DNA from: Coriaria nepalensis
Taxonomy: Eukaryota; Streptophyta; Magnoliopsida; Cucurbitales; Coriariaceae
Direction: 5' to 3'
Length of the DNA: 64,000 nt
NCBI GenBank assembly: GCA_027186245.1
Contig: CP114481.1
Coordinates: forward strand, 10,001 to 74,000
Shown: piece by piece, positions 34,441 through 45,100 of the stretch
How positions within the stretch are numbered: position 1 is the stretch's first letter
Layout: each line of letters starts with the position of its first letter
Notes under the pieces: model-generated
The model's database searches: none
What the model saw: only the letters and a program-made list of their open reading frames with translations
What the model was told of the DNA's origin: nothing
Made by a program: the position numbers and the translations under genes

Positions 34441-35117
34441 TATTTGGCTCTCGCTTTCTCTATCCATTTATCTCTTTGTCCCTGCAGCTCACTCGTCTCC
34501 ATCTCTTCAACACTGATTTCTATCAACATCTCACTTTGTTCGCTGAAGACTCAGATCAAGTATTTCTCTCCCTTTTCCTTTTACTTTTTAGATCACAGCT
34601 TTAAAATCGTTTCTTTCGAGCAAAGTCTTTTCCTTTTCTGGATCTCTCTCCCTTCCCCCTTTTTTTTTTGAAAAGTACCCTCCCTTCCTCCTTGCGTGTA
34701 ACTTAGTTCAAACTAGTGATTGTTGTATCTTCTCCTTTCAATGCCTCAACTGTTTTTATATTCCATTTATCGGATAAACATCCACTACTGTTTCTCTTTT
34801 GGTGAATCGTTAATTAGGAACTTGATAGTAGGTCTTGGAGGCTTGTAAACCGACCATATTCTGCAGTGAACTTTTTCGATGGATATTGTAGTTTCGGTTT
34901 AGATCAGACTTTATTGCCCCGACTCGGTTGGTCATGATTGGGTGCTGAAGCTAATTATATGTTGCTCCATTTTCTCAAGCTGTAGCAATTATAAATAGAT
35001 GTAGGATTAACTCCCCCCCTCCCTCAATATTATTAAATAGTAAGCTCCTTCAGCTGCTGATGTATGGTTTAACCAACAGGTGGATTTTGATACTTTGTAG
35101 AAGTAGTCCAGAAAAGC
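34440..35117 (+). other. 5' UTR and leader intron of the alpha-crystallin-domain gene
   Basis: CT-rich leader to about 34560 with a possible donor AGATCAA|GTATTT, a T-rich intron, and an acceptor ACCAACAG at 35079, 38 bases before the ATG. No other frame is convincing. Confidence 0.5.
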
Positions 35118-35546
35118 ATGGATATATCAGGTTATGGAGATTATTCACAAGTGAAGCCGCCAATTAGTTTTACGGGAAGTGCAAAGGAAGGTTGTGTTGG
35201 ACCTCCCATTGGTTTGGTTGATATTGGTATTAGTGAGAGCGCCTACCTTTTTCGGGTAGCACTGCCTGGTGTGCACAAGGATCAAAGTAAGTTAAAATGT
35301 GAGATAAAGAGAGATGGAAGGGTTGATGTTAAAGGAGTGATGGCAGGTCCTGGAGTTGTGAAGGACTCGTTGTCAAACATGTATGAGATTAAAGTGCAGC
35401 AGCTATGCCCCCCTGGCACATTCTCGATCTCTTTTGATCTTCCTGGGCCTGTTGACCCGCGATTGTTTTCTCCTGTGTTAAGGCCTGATGGCATTTTGGA
35501 AGTGGTTGTAGTCAAGTATAAAGAGCCTCCCACTGATGGCTGCTGA
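35118..35546 (+). CDS. Small alpha-crystallin-domain (HSP20-like) protein, IDM2/IDM3-like
   Basis: 142 codons in one exon. After a short N-terminal arm (MDISGYGDYSQVKPPISFTG) an alpha-crystallin fold follows: VDIGISESAYLFRVALPGVH (strands 2-3), CEIKRDGRVDVKG, then FSISFDLPGPVDPRLFSPVL and the C-terminal DGILEVVVVKYKEP, equivalent to the GVLTVTVPK end of HSP20. It lacks the IxI tail of classical small HSPs. In plants the closest type I recall is the INCREASED DNA METHYLATION 2/3 group, which helps target active DNA demethylation by ROS1. That role is inferred from family likeness alone. Intact and probably expressed. Confidence 0.78.
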   Translation: MDISGYGDYSQVKPPISFTGSAKEGCVGPPIGLVDIGISESAYLFRVALPGVHKDQSKLKCEIKRDGRVDVKGVMAGPGVVKDSLSNMYEIKVQQLCPPGTFSISFDLPGPVDPRLFSPVLRPDGILEVVVVKYKEPPTDGC

Positions 35547-36135
35547 CCACCATCCTGATTCCTCAGTCATTATATCTACTTGTTGCAGAAATTGTATTTC
35601 ATCAGATGCTGAAGAGGTCCCTCCCATTTCATTTGCTGCATGTGGTGATTCTGCTCTGCTGTGTTATTTTTGTAGCTCTGAGGTTTAGTTTAGTCTTAAC
35701 CTGTAACATCCAACCGCAATTTCTACCATTTGGGTTTTGTCCATTCGAAAGTTTATAGTAAGTAGATAAATTATAAGAAATCCTAATAGGTGGAGATTTA
35801 GATCTGAAGTTAGTATTTAATTATGTGCCCTGTGGAACTGATTGAATGATTACTTTAGTTTATTGTCGCATACATCTGTTCGACTGTTGACCCAATTTCT
35901 CTCCAAGACGGGTTTCATTTAACCCTTGATAGCGCAGAGAGATGAAGTAATACATAAGGATCCCTAGATAATAATACAAGATTCATTACATTACAGTTGC
36001 CAATAAATTTTAGTTCTGGAATTGTAACCAAGGCTTAGGGAGTAATAACATCAAAAGTGTAGCAACTGCGTAGGTCAAGTGGCTTCCTTTTGTGCTCCAT
36101 TTCAGGCGAGCAATGTAAAGTTGTAAACCTAATTG
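35547..36135 (+). other. 3' UTR and flank of the alpha-crystallin-domain gene
   Basis: Non-coding, T-rich, no clear second gene. It ends at the outer end of the left LTR of the large gypsy. Confidence 0.5.
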
Positions 36136-36792
36136 TGTCTTTTGTTAATGTGGAAAACTGTCTGTAACAAAGAGTTTCCACAATGTGCTCCAAGATTAAC
36201 TCATCTATAGTCATAAACAAAGAGTGATTGGGGTTATGATCAACTAATCCTGCTTTGATGCTCTAGTTAGTACTAAGACGTTTGGAGAAATTATATTATA
36301 GAAAATTAAGTGTGAATGCATCTACCTTTATTCTTTTATATTCGTTAGCTTTTATACATGGGGCAATGTTATGAAATCCTAAACATCCTTATACGTGTCA
36401 AGCTCTTATTGCTCAACGGCTTGATAATTATCTACTCTATGATCGGTGTCAGAGCCATCCACCTTTGATATGGAAGAAGTATGTTCCACAATTGATGCTC
36501 GAGCCATCATTTGATATAGTAGAGATATGCTCCCTATTAAGAGACTATAGTAGCTTCTCACATGTCCTCATCCTCTTCAGTGCTTTATTACCAGATGCAC
36601 CTTAGGCTAGAGATGAACGGGAGAATATCCTGCTTAACCTCAGCTTCAACGTCACTTACCCTTATATCATATCGCCCAGTTATCACGATACTTGCTAACC
36701 ACGTCCTAAATCCCAACGGGCCTCAACCTTAGGATCACCTATTCTTGCCGAGGTCATCTATCCGAGGCTATCTAGAAATTTGGGCCCAATAG
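36136..36792 (-). repeat. 3' LTR of Tat copy A
   Basis: Outer end TGTCTTTTGTTAATGTGG; inner end next to GTTAGCTCTTTGG, which on the - strand is the polypurine-like tract CCAAAGAGCTAAC. Aligns with 46965-47597 along about 630 bp. Confidence 0.75.
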
Positions 36793-37221
36793 TTAGCTCT
36801 TTGGCACATGACTTGATCCGATGAGAGTTACGTGAAACTCTGCTGCCATTTCATGATGACATGCTTTCATTGGCTTTACCTAACCCTCGTCTGAATCGAT
36901 GGGTATGAGAAGACGTGAGACAATACATTAAATGCCCCACAACCTGCATTTTCCTTATTATTTGTGACTCGCCTATAAGGTTGTGCCATGTGTCCATTGC
37001 TGGCTGCCACATGCAACTGTCGCGTCCTTTCTTCTTCCTTTCTTTTCTTTCTTATAAGCCTTTTACGAGCATTCATCTTCTCTTTTGAAAACTCTTTCAC
37101 CTCCCTTACAATAGTTCTGACTCCTTCCTTCCCTTACAGTTACCTTCGTCTTTGAGCAGACCACTCTGACCACTGTTTCAATCACTGTGAACCATAGAGC
37201 ACCTCTATTGTCTTCCTCATC
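36793..37221 (+). promoter_or_regulatory. Putative promoter and leader of the antisense gene (copy A)
   Basis: The stretch between LTR and antisense ATG is conserved in copies B and D more than its non-coding nature would suggest: GCCACATGCAACTGTCGCG (about 37008) recurs as GCCACACGTAACCATCGCG in copy B. A TATA-like TCTTATAAGCC lies at about 37050, followed by a CT-rich leader. It may be the antisense promoter. Confidence 0.5.
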
Positions 37222-39640
37222 ATGTCTGACAAGGCCAGTAAGTACTCCTCTTTAACCTTTCTCTTACATTTTTCTAGTTTTACTTTCGGTGTTCTGCATA
37301 TGAGCATTTTTTTGCCTTTTTCATTTTTTGAAAACTATCTCTTTGATTGAAACTAGGTTTAGAAACTTTACTTGTAGGTGTTTTTCCCTTTTGTTGACGT
37401 AAGGCACCTTAGTAAGACCTTCCCTAGGGCTTTCCCAACACTTATCCAATTTCTAGCTTTCATAGTTGAACTTAGGACCTTCATCAACCCCTTGACTAGG
37501 TTCAGAATGACTAACAAACGATCGAGCTTAGGATGGTCAGCTTCTCCTTTTGCAAATTAGGTATGTCCGAGTCGAGCAACCAAATGAAGGTTCAACCCGA
37601 ACCCAGGAAAAAGACAAAGGGGGTATGTCGACCTTGGCCATATCATTGCAAGGAGGTTGCTTCCACCTCTACTGAGGACGGCCGCTTCTTCATTTTGACC
37701 AAGTCCAATATTCCCTCATTTATCAATATACGAGTACCAAATGAATTTGAGAGGATATCATCTATTAGACCGAATGGCTCATTGAAAACTGCCATGTACA
37801 TGGATATGTTCACCTGGGCTTCATGTCTCTCTTAACTTTTTCTTCAAGCTATGATGTGTTCGTGGAAGGTACCTCCTGCTCAGTTAGTGCCAAATGTTTG
37901 GAGGACTACTCTGGGGTTGTTCATCCTTTATCACGAGGAAGCTGGACATGCCCCTCGTACCTCATTTTTCTATTCTTGAATCTGTCTGAGCCGAAGTAAA
38001 CATGGCTGGTATTACGCTAGTGAAGATAAGAGCAAGCCCATCACCAGTCTTCCTCAAGCCAATAAGCATTGGAAAGACATGTGGTTTGTACTGACGGGGA
38101 ACTGATAGTGCCCTTCATGTCAACACTCCATCTTTATTAAGTACCAAGAGAAGTGTACTCCTAATTTTGACTTGGGACTCTTTGAGGTAGACAAAGAAAT
38201 CTGGGAGTCCATAATGAATAGACGAGAATAAGATAGACACTTCAAAGTAGTCCCGAAGCTTGATCATTTGACTTATTGTGGTCTCATATGTGTTGACCTA
38301 TTGTGGTCTCATATGTGTTGACCTACCCTATAGAGGTTGACTCTTTAAGTATCATCCTCCGTGCTGACCCTCAGCGACTCTCACATGGTAGCATTTTCCT
38401 TAAGGATCTCATACTTGAGATCTTTGTTATCTTTTATGCCTCCTAACACATTTTCCTTTTGTTTTTCAGAGAAAATCTCCAAGTTCGACGTCATTGCTTT
38501 GACCAACAAGAGATGTCTAGAACAAAAAAGACGTCGGGAAGCCAAAGCTATTGCTAAGCAGGCGAAGAAAAGGCAAGGCTCACCTCTAGGCGCCCTAGAT
38601 AAAGCCAAGAAGTCTAGGGTTGGGGAGTAGCCTTCTTTATAATATTGGAGAGTTAATATCTCCAGCTCCCCCCGCCTCCCTTACTCCTAGACTTTAGGCA
38701 CCTCCAGCCCCTTCAACCAACGTAATTCAATGGCCTTCCCCTGCTCTGTCCTCGGATCCCCTTTTCTGGTGCACCATCATACTATAGTTCCTGACGCCGC
38801 AGACTGGGTCAGGATCTTCTTTAAAGCTCTGAATCAACAAAGGCCCTTAGTGTTTATCAAAAAAAGACCTCAGACTTCCTCTTCACGAAGGAGAACCTCT
38901 AAATGAGCGGTCTCCTCTTCCTGAGGTTCAAGAGATCATATGCTCCAGCCTCGCCACTATGAGTATCATTTCTTTATTCTCCAAAATTTTTTATTAATTT
39001 CTTTTTCATTTTACTGCTAAGTTGCTTTGCCCATCCTTGAGGCCTATGTTCAGACCTTTCAACAGGAAGAGGTTGAATGTCTAAAAACTGAAAATCAGAA
39101 GTCGAAGTAGAGCACTATAACCTCAGTTCAACAAGTTAAAAATCTGACCTCCGAGAAGAATTAGTTAATGAAGAAGTATCATGAAGAGGTTGATATGAGG
39201 AAAGCTAATAAAGCCAAACTGAAGGATTCCCAAAGAAAATTAGCTGAGTTGTAAGGTGTTCGAGCCGAGCTGGAGGGTGTTTGGGTTAAGCTAGACGAAC
39301 TCAAAGCCACAATTCCAGAGATTGAGAAAGCTAGTGTGGCAAAATACCTATAATCCGAGGAATTCTTAGCTCTCAGATTAACCATAAAGGGTTCATGTCC
39401 TGCCTAGCTATTGTTGAGCTGAAGTTCCTAAAGCTGAAGTTCCTAAAGCTGAATATTGATGACATCGAACTTTCCGGTGATGACTCTTCTAGAGATAAGG
39501 ATGAGGTGACGGAGGCCGAGAAATGAGATACTAGTGCTAATAAAGAGGTAGCTGAAGAAAGAGCCCATTGCTCTCTAATCTAGATGATATCTTTAGAGGT
39601 GACCAACCTCCTATAATTGGTCATTGATTTTATCCCCACT
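37222..39640 (+). pseudogene. Antisense gene of Tat copy A, spliced and degraded
   Basis: Exon 1 is 37222-37237 (MSDKA plus one base), donor GTAAGT. Exon 2 starts near 37561 after AAATTAG, in phase, with VQPEPRKKTKGVCRPWPYHC, similar to the copy D antisense protein. Stops follow from 37833. Later parts are a basic segment (38480-38627: KRCLEQKRRREAKAIAKQAK) and a coiled-coil region (39020-39420, rich in E, K and L heptads, RKANKAKLKDSQRKLAEL). An acidic end (about 39420-39525) matches that of copy D. About 600-700 codons before decay. No known enzymatic motif; function unknown. Confidence 0.7.
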
Positions 39641-39824
39641 TGTAATAAGTTTTTTTTTATTTACCTTATTGGATTTCCCAACATGCAATGAAATTTTAGC
39701 TTTATCACTTTCCTAACACTTATTCATATTTTTGTTATATTCTTCCTCTTTCTTTGAAAATTTGAACACCAAATAGTTTATCTTATCAGATTAAGACTAA
39801 AAATGAACATATTAGTAATGTTGG

Positions 39825-40104
39825 GATGATGAGCCGCTGGTGGGTGCTCAACTCTTCAGATTTTTAAGCGCCAAATAAGGGCTCCAAGTATTAGGATGAT
39901 GAGCTTTTGGTGAGTGCTCAACTCTTCAGATTTTTGGGCGCCAAATAAGTGCTCTAAGTATTAGGATGTTAAGCCTTTGGTGAATGCTTAGCTCTTCAAA
40001 TTGTTGGGCGCCAAATAAGCACTCTAAGTATTAGGATGTTGAACCCCTTGTGGGTTCTCAACTTTTCAGATTCTTAGACGCCAAATAAGCGCTCGAAATA
40101 TTAG
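39825..40104. repeat. 70-bp tandem repeat of Tat copy A, four units
   Basis: GATGWT starts at 39825, 39895, 39965 and 40035, an exact 70-bp period. Units share GGGCGCCAAATAAG and GCTCAACTCTTCAGATT. It lies between the 3' end of the antisense gene and the 3' end of pol, as in copy D. Confidence 0.9.
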
Positions 40105-40109
40105 GATAC

Positions 40110-41240
40110 ATTAGCAACCCTTTTCTTCTTCGTCACTTTTCCGATAGACCCTTAGGTTCTCAACATTCCATGGATGTGTCAATTCCTTTAAAGCTTGATT
40201 CTAAAGCATGTAGGTTCCATGCCTAACTTCCTGCACTACATTGTAAGGTCCCTCCCAATTAAGTTCTAAAAGACTCTTGTGATGACTGTTGACAACCTTT
40301 CCAAGTACAAAGTCCCACAAATGAATTGGCCTAGAGTCCACTCCCTTGTTATAGTGACGTTTCATTCTTCTCTTTAGCGCCTCCTCCTTGACCCTAACCT
40401 CTTTTCTAGTTTCTTAGAGTAAATTGAGAGTTTCCGGGAGCGCAATATCATTTTTCTCTTCAACGAATGATAATCTCCTATATGAAGGCAAATTGATCTC
40501 AGTGGGAACCATCGCTTTAGATCCATATGTTAGGCTGAAAGGAGTTTCCTCTGTTGCTATTTAAGAGTGGTGCGTATAGCCCATAGCACTGAGGGTAACT
40601 TACCTGCCCAGCTTCTTCCTTTTCCTTAAACTTCTTCTTTAGTAAGTTATTGATTACCTTGTTAAATGCTTCACTTGCCCATTCGCTCGCTTTAGGACGA
40701 TAAAGAGAAGAAGCAAAGTGTATGATCTTTAGATTGGCATGCATTTTTCTAAATTTTGGGTCATCAAATTACCTTCCATTATCGGTAATGATGCTCTCAG
40801 AAACTCTGAATCTACATACTATGTTCTTCCATACGAGCTTTATGGTGGTCGTTTCAGCTATCTTTATCAAAGGTTATGCCTCAATCCATTTAGTAAACTA
40901 TTCATTGTCGACAATAGCGTATCTTTTCCACTTGGTGGATTGTGCTAGCGGTCTGATGAGATCCACCCCTTATCCTGCAAATGGCTAGGGACTATTGACA
41001 AAAGCTAACTATACCAAAGGCTTTCTAGAAATGCTAGCATGAAATTGGCACTCTCTACAGCGTTTGCTATGATATTTAGCATCCCTTATCATGGAAGGCC
41101 AAAAATATCCTTGCTTCATCAACTTCTGTAAAGTCATTTACCCCACATTGTAGCTTTCACACACTCTTTCATGAATTTCTCTCAACAATAACTCATTTTT
41201 GTCTTCTACCACACACCTCATCATTGGTTGTGAGTATCCC
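40110..41240 (-). pseudogene. Integrase of Tat copy A, degraded
   Basis: On the - strand: an HHCC-like end with CxxC (about 41040-41110), the core around YAIVDNE (first Asp; about 40910), then SESIITDNGR (second Asp; about 40790) and FASSLYRPKASEWASEAFNK (Glu region; 40720-40650). Several stops interrupt. This order after RNase H is that of Ty3/gypsy, unlike the copia elements around. Confidence 0.75.
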
Positions 41241-41242
41241 CT

Positions 41243-42180
41243 TCAATATAACACATCTCTAACCGATACACACCTAGAAGCTTGTGCTCTAACCCTCATT
41301 GCTTCATTTCTTGGCGAAGGCATCTCCCCGTTCATCAGATATTTATTTATGGCTTCAACTGAAATGTTAGGCACACCAAGATAGCTTCTTAAAGCCTCGA
41401 TAGATAGATTTGTTTGAGGCAGAGTTGCCAACTTTTCTAGGGCATCGACATCGGCATTGGCATCCCTTAGGACATGTTTTATCTCGTATTTATCGAACCT
41501 CTTCAAAACATCTTCCGCCACAAGCTTTCATCTTCTCGGACTTTACCTCAGATTCCCCTTGTACATGTGACACCACCACTTGAAAATCACTTGAGATACT
41601 AATTCGCTTGACTCCAACCTCCCTAGGCAATCTCAAAACGGCCAAGAGTGCCTCAAATTCCGCCTCATTATTTGAGGTCTTAAAGCGAAACTTGAGCGTA
41701 TATTCAATCCTTCTTCCTTCAGGGTAGGATAAGCCTAGTCCCACAACCTCCTTATTTGCAACCCTATCTACTTGCAGCCTCCAAAAAGAGGGTTGCAGCT
41801 CGTCTTCATTCTGATCTTGTACTTTCTTCTCCTTCTTTACTCTTATGAGGCCCTCATTGAAAAGTTTGATAATGAAGTCGGCTAAGGTTTGAGCTTTAAT
41901 GGTTGTCGTAGGCTTATAAGATAGATCAAACTTCCCTAAATCAGCTGACCACTTCAACAATCTTCTAGATGTATCCGAATTTTGAAGGATTTGCCGCAAT
42001 GGGAGATCAATTGATACTACTATGGGATGAGCCTGAAAATAGGGTCTCAGCTTCCTTGTAACTACCGCTAGAGCAAAAGTAGCTTTATCGGCATGATAAT
42101 ACCTCCCTTCAAATTCGTTCATCACCTTGCTTGTGTAATAGACAGAGATTTGCTTTCCTTCCTCCTCTTGTACCAATACT
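41243..42180 (-). pseudogene. RNase H and second (archaeal-type) RNase H of Tat copy A
   Basis: Longest surviving gypsy frame (41490-42176, 228 codons; then 41243-41521). The first part, EEEGKQISVYYTSKVMNEFE to KWSADLGKFDLSYKP, is the gypsy RNase H and connection. The second, WRLQVDRVANKEVVGLGLSY, with NNEAEFEALLAVLRL and VSISSDF-like ISISSDFQVVVSHVQGE, is a separate RNase H fold, with HVLRDANADVDALEKLA after it. The double RNase H is diagnostic of the Tat lineage. The first-Asp motif of the second domain reads QVDR where relatives have HVDGA. Confidence 0.82.
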
Positions 42181-42399
42181 TAGCTCACAACTACTCTATT
42201 TACTGCTAGGTAAACGCTTAACTCCTCTCTCGCCTTAATCTTGCTCAATTTAGGTATGGAAGCTAAGTATCTCTTTAATTCCTCAAAAGCCTTATCACAT
42301 TCCTAAGTCCATCCCTTAGTGTGAGAACACTTCAATGATTTGGAAAAAAAAAAAAAAGGAAGACATTTTTCTACCGACCTACTCATGAAACGGCTCGAT

Positions 42400-42902
42400 G
42401 TAGCTACTCTTCTTGTCAAAGTTTGAATCTCCTTTTTTATTTGTTGTGCCCTCGGGTTAATGATAGTCTGCACCTTCTTAGGGTTAGCCTCAATCCCTCT
42501 TTGATGTATGATATACCCCGGAAACTTGCTTAACCATACCCCAAAGGGAACACCATTCTAGATTAAGCTTCATTTTGTACTCCCTCATTATATTAAAAGC
42601 TTCCTTTAAATGCTTCTGATGGTCTCCTTTCTTCACATTCTTCACCAAGATATCATCTACATAGACTTTTATTGCCCCTCAAGCTGTTTCTGAAATGTGC
42701 CATTGACCAACCTTTAGAAGGTGACGCTAGCGTTCTTTAACCCAAATTGCATTATATTGTAACAATATACGCCATTATCTGTAATACAAGAAGTATTCTC
42801 CTGGTCCCCCGGTCCACAGCTTGACCTGGGGGTACCAACATTTAGATTTTTTAAGTCAACACAAAACCTCCATTTTCCTCCCCTTTTGGATATCAGTACC
42901 AT
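42400..42902 (-). pseudogene. Reverse transcriptase of Tat copy A with internal deletion
   Basis: VLISKRGGKWRFCVDLKNLN is followed within 11 residues by DQENTSCITDNGVYCYNIMQ FGLKNA. In the family about 35 residues, including the first catalytic Asp (FMDAYSGYNQI type), lie between, so the catalytic core is deleted. The YVDD-type site (about 42650: DVYVDDILVKN-like, with substitutions) follows in broken frames, then the connection to about 42400. Confidence 0.75.
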
Positions 42903-43316
42903 ATTTGAAAGTCACTCCAGGTATTAGACGTCCCTAATCGCTCCGACTGGCAACAATTTCTTTACCTCCTCAACTACAGCTATGTTTCTTTCTTTATTAA
43001 ACTTCATTCTTCTTTGTCTAACCGGTTTTGCTCCTGGCCTAACGTCGAGTTGATGTATGATGATGTTTTCCTTAATGCTTGTCAGCTCAGATGTATCCCA
43101 AATAAATACATTCAGCCTAAGCTCTAATGTCTGAACTAGACTACTCAACTCAACATCAGCCACTCTGGTTCCTACTCTCAGCTTCTTCCCCCCTAAAAAC
43201 TTGATTTGCTGAAAAGACTCTACCAAAGATACTCTTAGCCTCTTCCATCTTTCTTCCTCCTTCTTGATTTCTTCCTCAGTTTTCTTATACTCCTCTTTAC
43301 CCAGAATCACACTCAA
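42903..43316 (-). pseudogene. Protease-reverse transcriptase linker of Tat copy A
   Basis: 130 codons: an acidic/basic coiled stretch, then LRLNVFIWDTSELTSIKENI and KPVRQRRMKFNKERNIAVVE, typical of the segment just before the gypsy reverse transcriptase fingers (DVFAW ... KPVRQKRR). Confidence 0.75.
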
Positions 43317-43843
43317 CTATATGAACCTCAGCAGGGTGCTCCAACCCTCCCTCTTTAACTAAGGTTGGATAACATTTCCTTGAGCTCATCTGATCTCCTT
43401 TCACTACTCTCACTCCTCATTCGGAGGGGAACTTCATCGCTATGTGTTTAGTTGAAATCATACATCCACTAGCTCGCTTTCCCCATAGAGTTGATAAAAG
43501 GATGGCCCAAAATAATGTTATATCCTGACAATAAGTTAACCACCATGAAGTTTACCATGACGGTTGACATACACGCCCTCTCCCCCAAAGTCGTCAGCAT
43601 GCTTATTATCCTCTCATGGTACAAATATTTCCCAGAGAAACCGATTAGAGGAGTGTTGAATAGTCTAAAATTACATTGTTTATGCCCATCTTCCTAAAGG
43701 TTGAGAGGGAAAGAACATCCACAACACTTCCTAAATTAACTATTACCTAATGGATTACCAGGTAGAAACATTGGCCGAGATGACCAAAGCATCATTATGG
43801 GGATAGACAACCCTTTCCTCATCAAGATGATTGAAAGTGATGT
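43317..43843 (-). pseudogene. Protease region of Tat copy A, degraded
   Basis: On the - strand TFNHLDEERVVYPHNDALVI, then VNLGSVVDVLSLSTFRKMG (family form VDxGSSxxIL; the active-site Asp is changed), and GYNIILGHPFINSMGK. Several stops. Its first 28 bases repeat the end of gag across the insertion to its right. Confidence 0.7.
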
Positions 43844-45100
43844 ATGTCGATGTGGATTTCTGTTGGCTACAAATGGTTCTACCGCCTACAATGTGTCCTA
43901 AGATCAATACCTGCACTCGCCAATAAATTACAACCCAGGTGGTGGTCGGCTAACCTCACTTCGACGCTTTAGTCAATATATTAGAGAGAGACATAAATGT
44001 ATGCATAAACTTGCTCTTCACTTAGGAAAGATGCCTTACTCATTTACGTTATACTTATTGGCTTTTATACCTGGTTAAGGTTGGGAGATTCCATACAGCT
44101 TTACAAGTGTCTTACTCTCATTGCTTAGCATTATGTTCACTCCCTACTCCATGATGGGTGTCAACGCCCCCACAATATGACAAATCAGATATATGCTCCC
44201 CACTCATATGTCTCTCAATGTCCTATGGCACTGCCCAGTCACACACCTCCGGAGCACCTCAACGTGTAGTTGTGCCACCCCTGTCTCCACTCGAGTGTCA
44301 ATTACTTTCCATATGTCCACTCATTTGGCGTTCTCATACCCGAGCTAAGCGAGAAAATATATGGCTAAGCCACATCGCCATCTTGCGTCTTCTCATCCCA
44401 TTCATCTATTACTAAGCTGACTAATGCCACCTCAGTCTTATCAAACCTCAGCCTTAGTTATCATCTCCCCATGGCACTTTGTTTCCATAGGACCTACTGA
44501 TCATGTCTAGCCTCAAATCACAAGGCTACCCGACTGAGGATGTCCCGGAATAAGGTTTAATAGTTAGCCCCTTAACACGCAACTTCATTATGTATGTGTT
44601 ACGTGTCATTTTGACCTTTATTTTGGCTGACAAGCTCCTGCGCTCCCGCGCTCCCTATCAACCCCTATCTGTACTGAAGGATGTGAAAGGACGCATGTCG
44701 GCATCTTAAATGCACCTCGATTTACGATTTTCATAATATGCAATGACCTCTATAGCGATAACGCATGTCACATGCCAGCTGCCACACGTAACCATCGCGT
44801 CTCCTCCCCTTCCTTCTTCACCTTCTCTTTTATAAACATTTACTCATCATTTCTACCACTTTAAGCTTCTATCTCCCCCCTCAATCCAACGCTCTCTTCC
44901 ACTCTCCCTATTCTTTGCAAAACCTAACGTTACTCACCGTTGTTTTAACAATCGTAAACTATCATCTACGTCAACTGCTTAACCAACCATTTCTGACATA
45001 GCAAGTAAGTTCCTCTTCCTTTTGCATATTCTTCATTTTTTGCACATTTTTCGGTTTTCTTCAAATGTTCTTCATTTTCTTTACGTGTTCTTCGCATGAT
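43844..45100 (-). mobile_element. 3'-terminal fragment of a related Tat element (copy B) between gag and protease
   Basis: Contains a whole LTR (43845-44562), the polypurine region GTTAGCCCCTTAA, the antisense promoter region, the antisense exon 1 (44986-45002, its ATG now ATT) with donor GTAAGT, and the start of the antisense intron. It is flanked by a 28-bp direct repeat with two mismatches (43816-43843 and 45101-45128; core GATGATTGAAAGTGATGT on the left). It matches copy D better than copy A, so it came from a different sub-family. Confidence 0.7.
43845..44562 (-). repeat. LTR of Tat copy B
   Basis: 718 bp, outer end TGTCGATGTGG, inner end next to GTTAGCCCC. Aligns with the reverse complement of the copy D LTR over its length. 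Confidence 0.7.
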
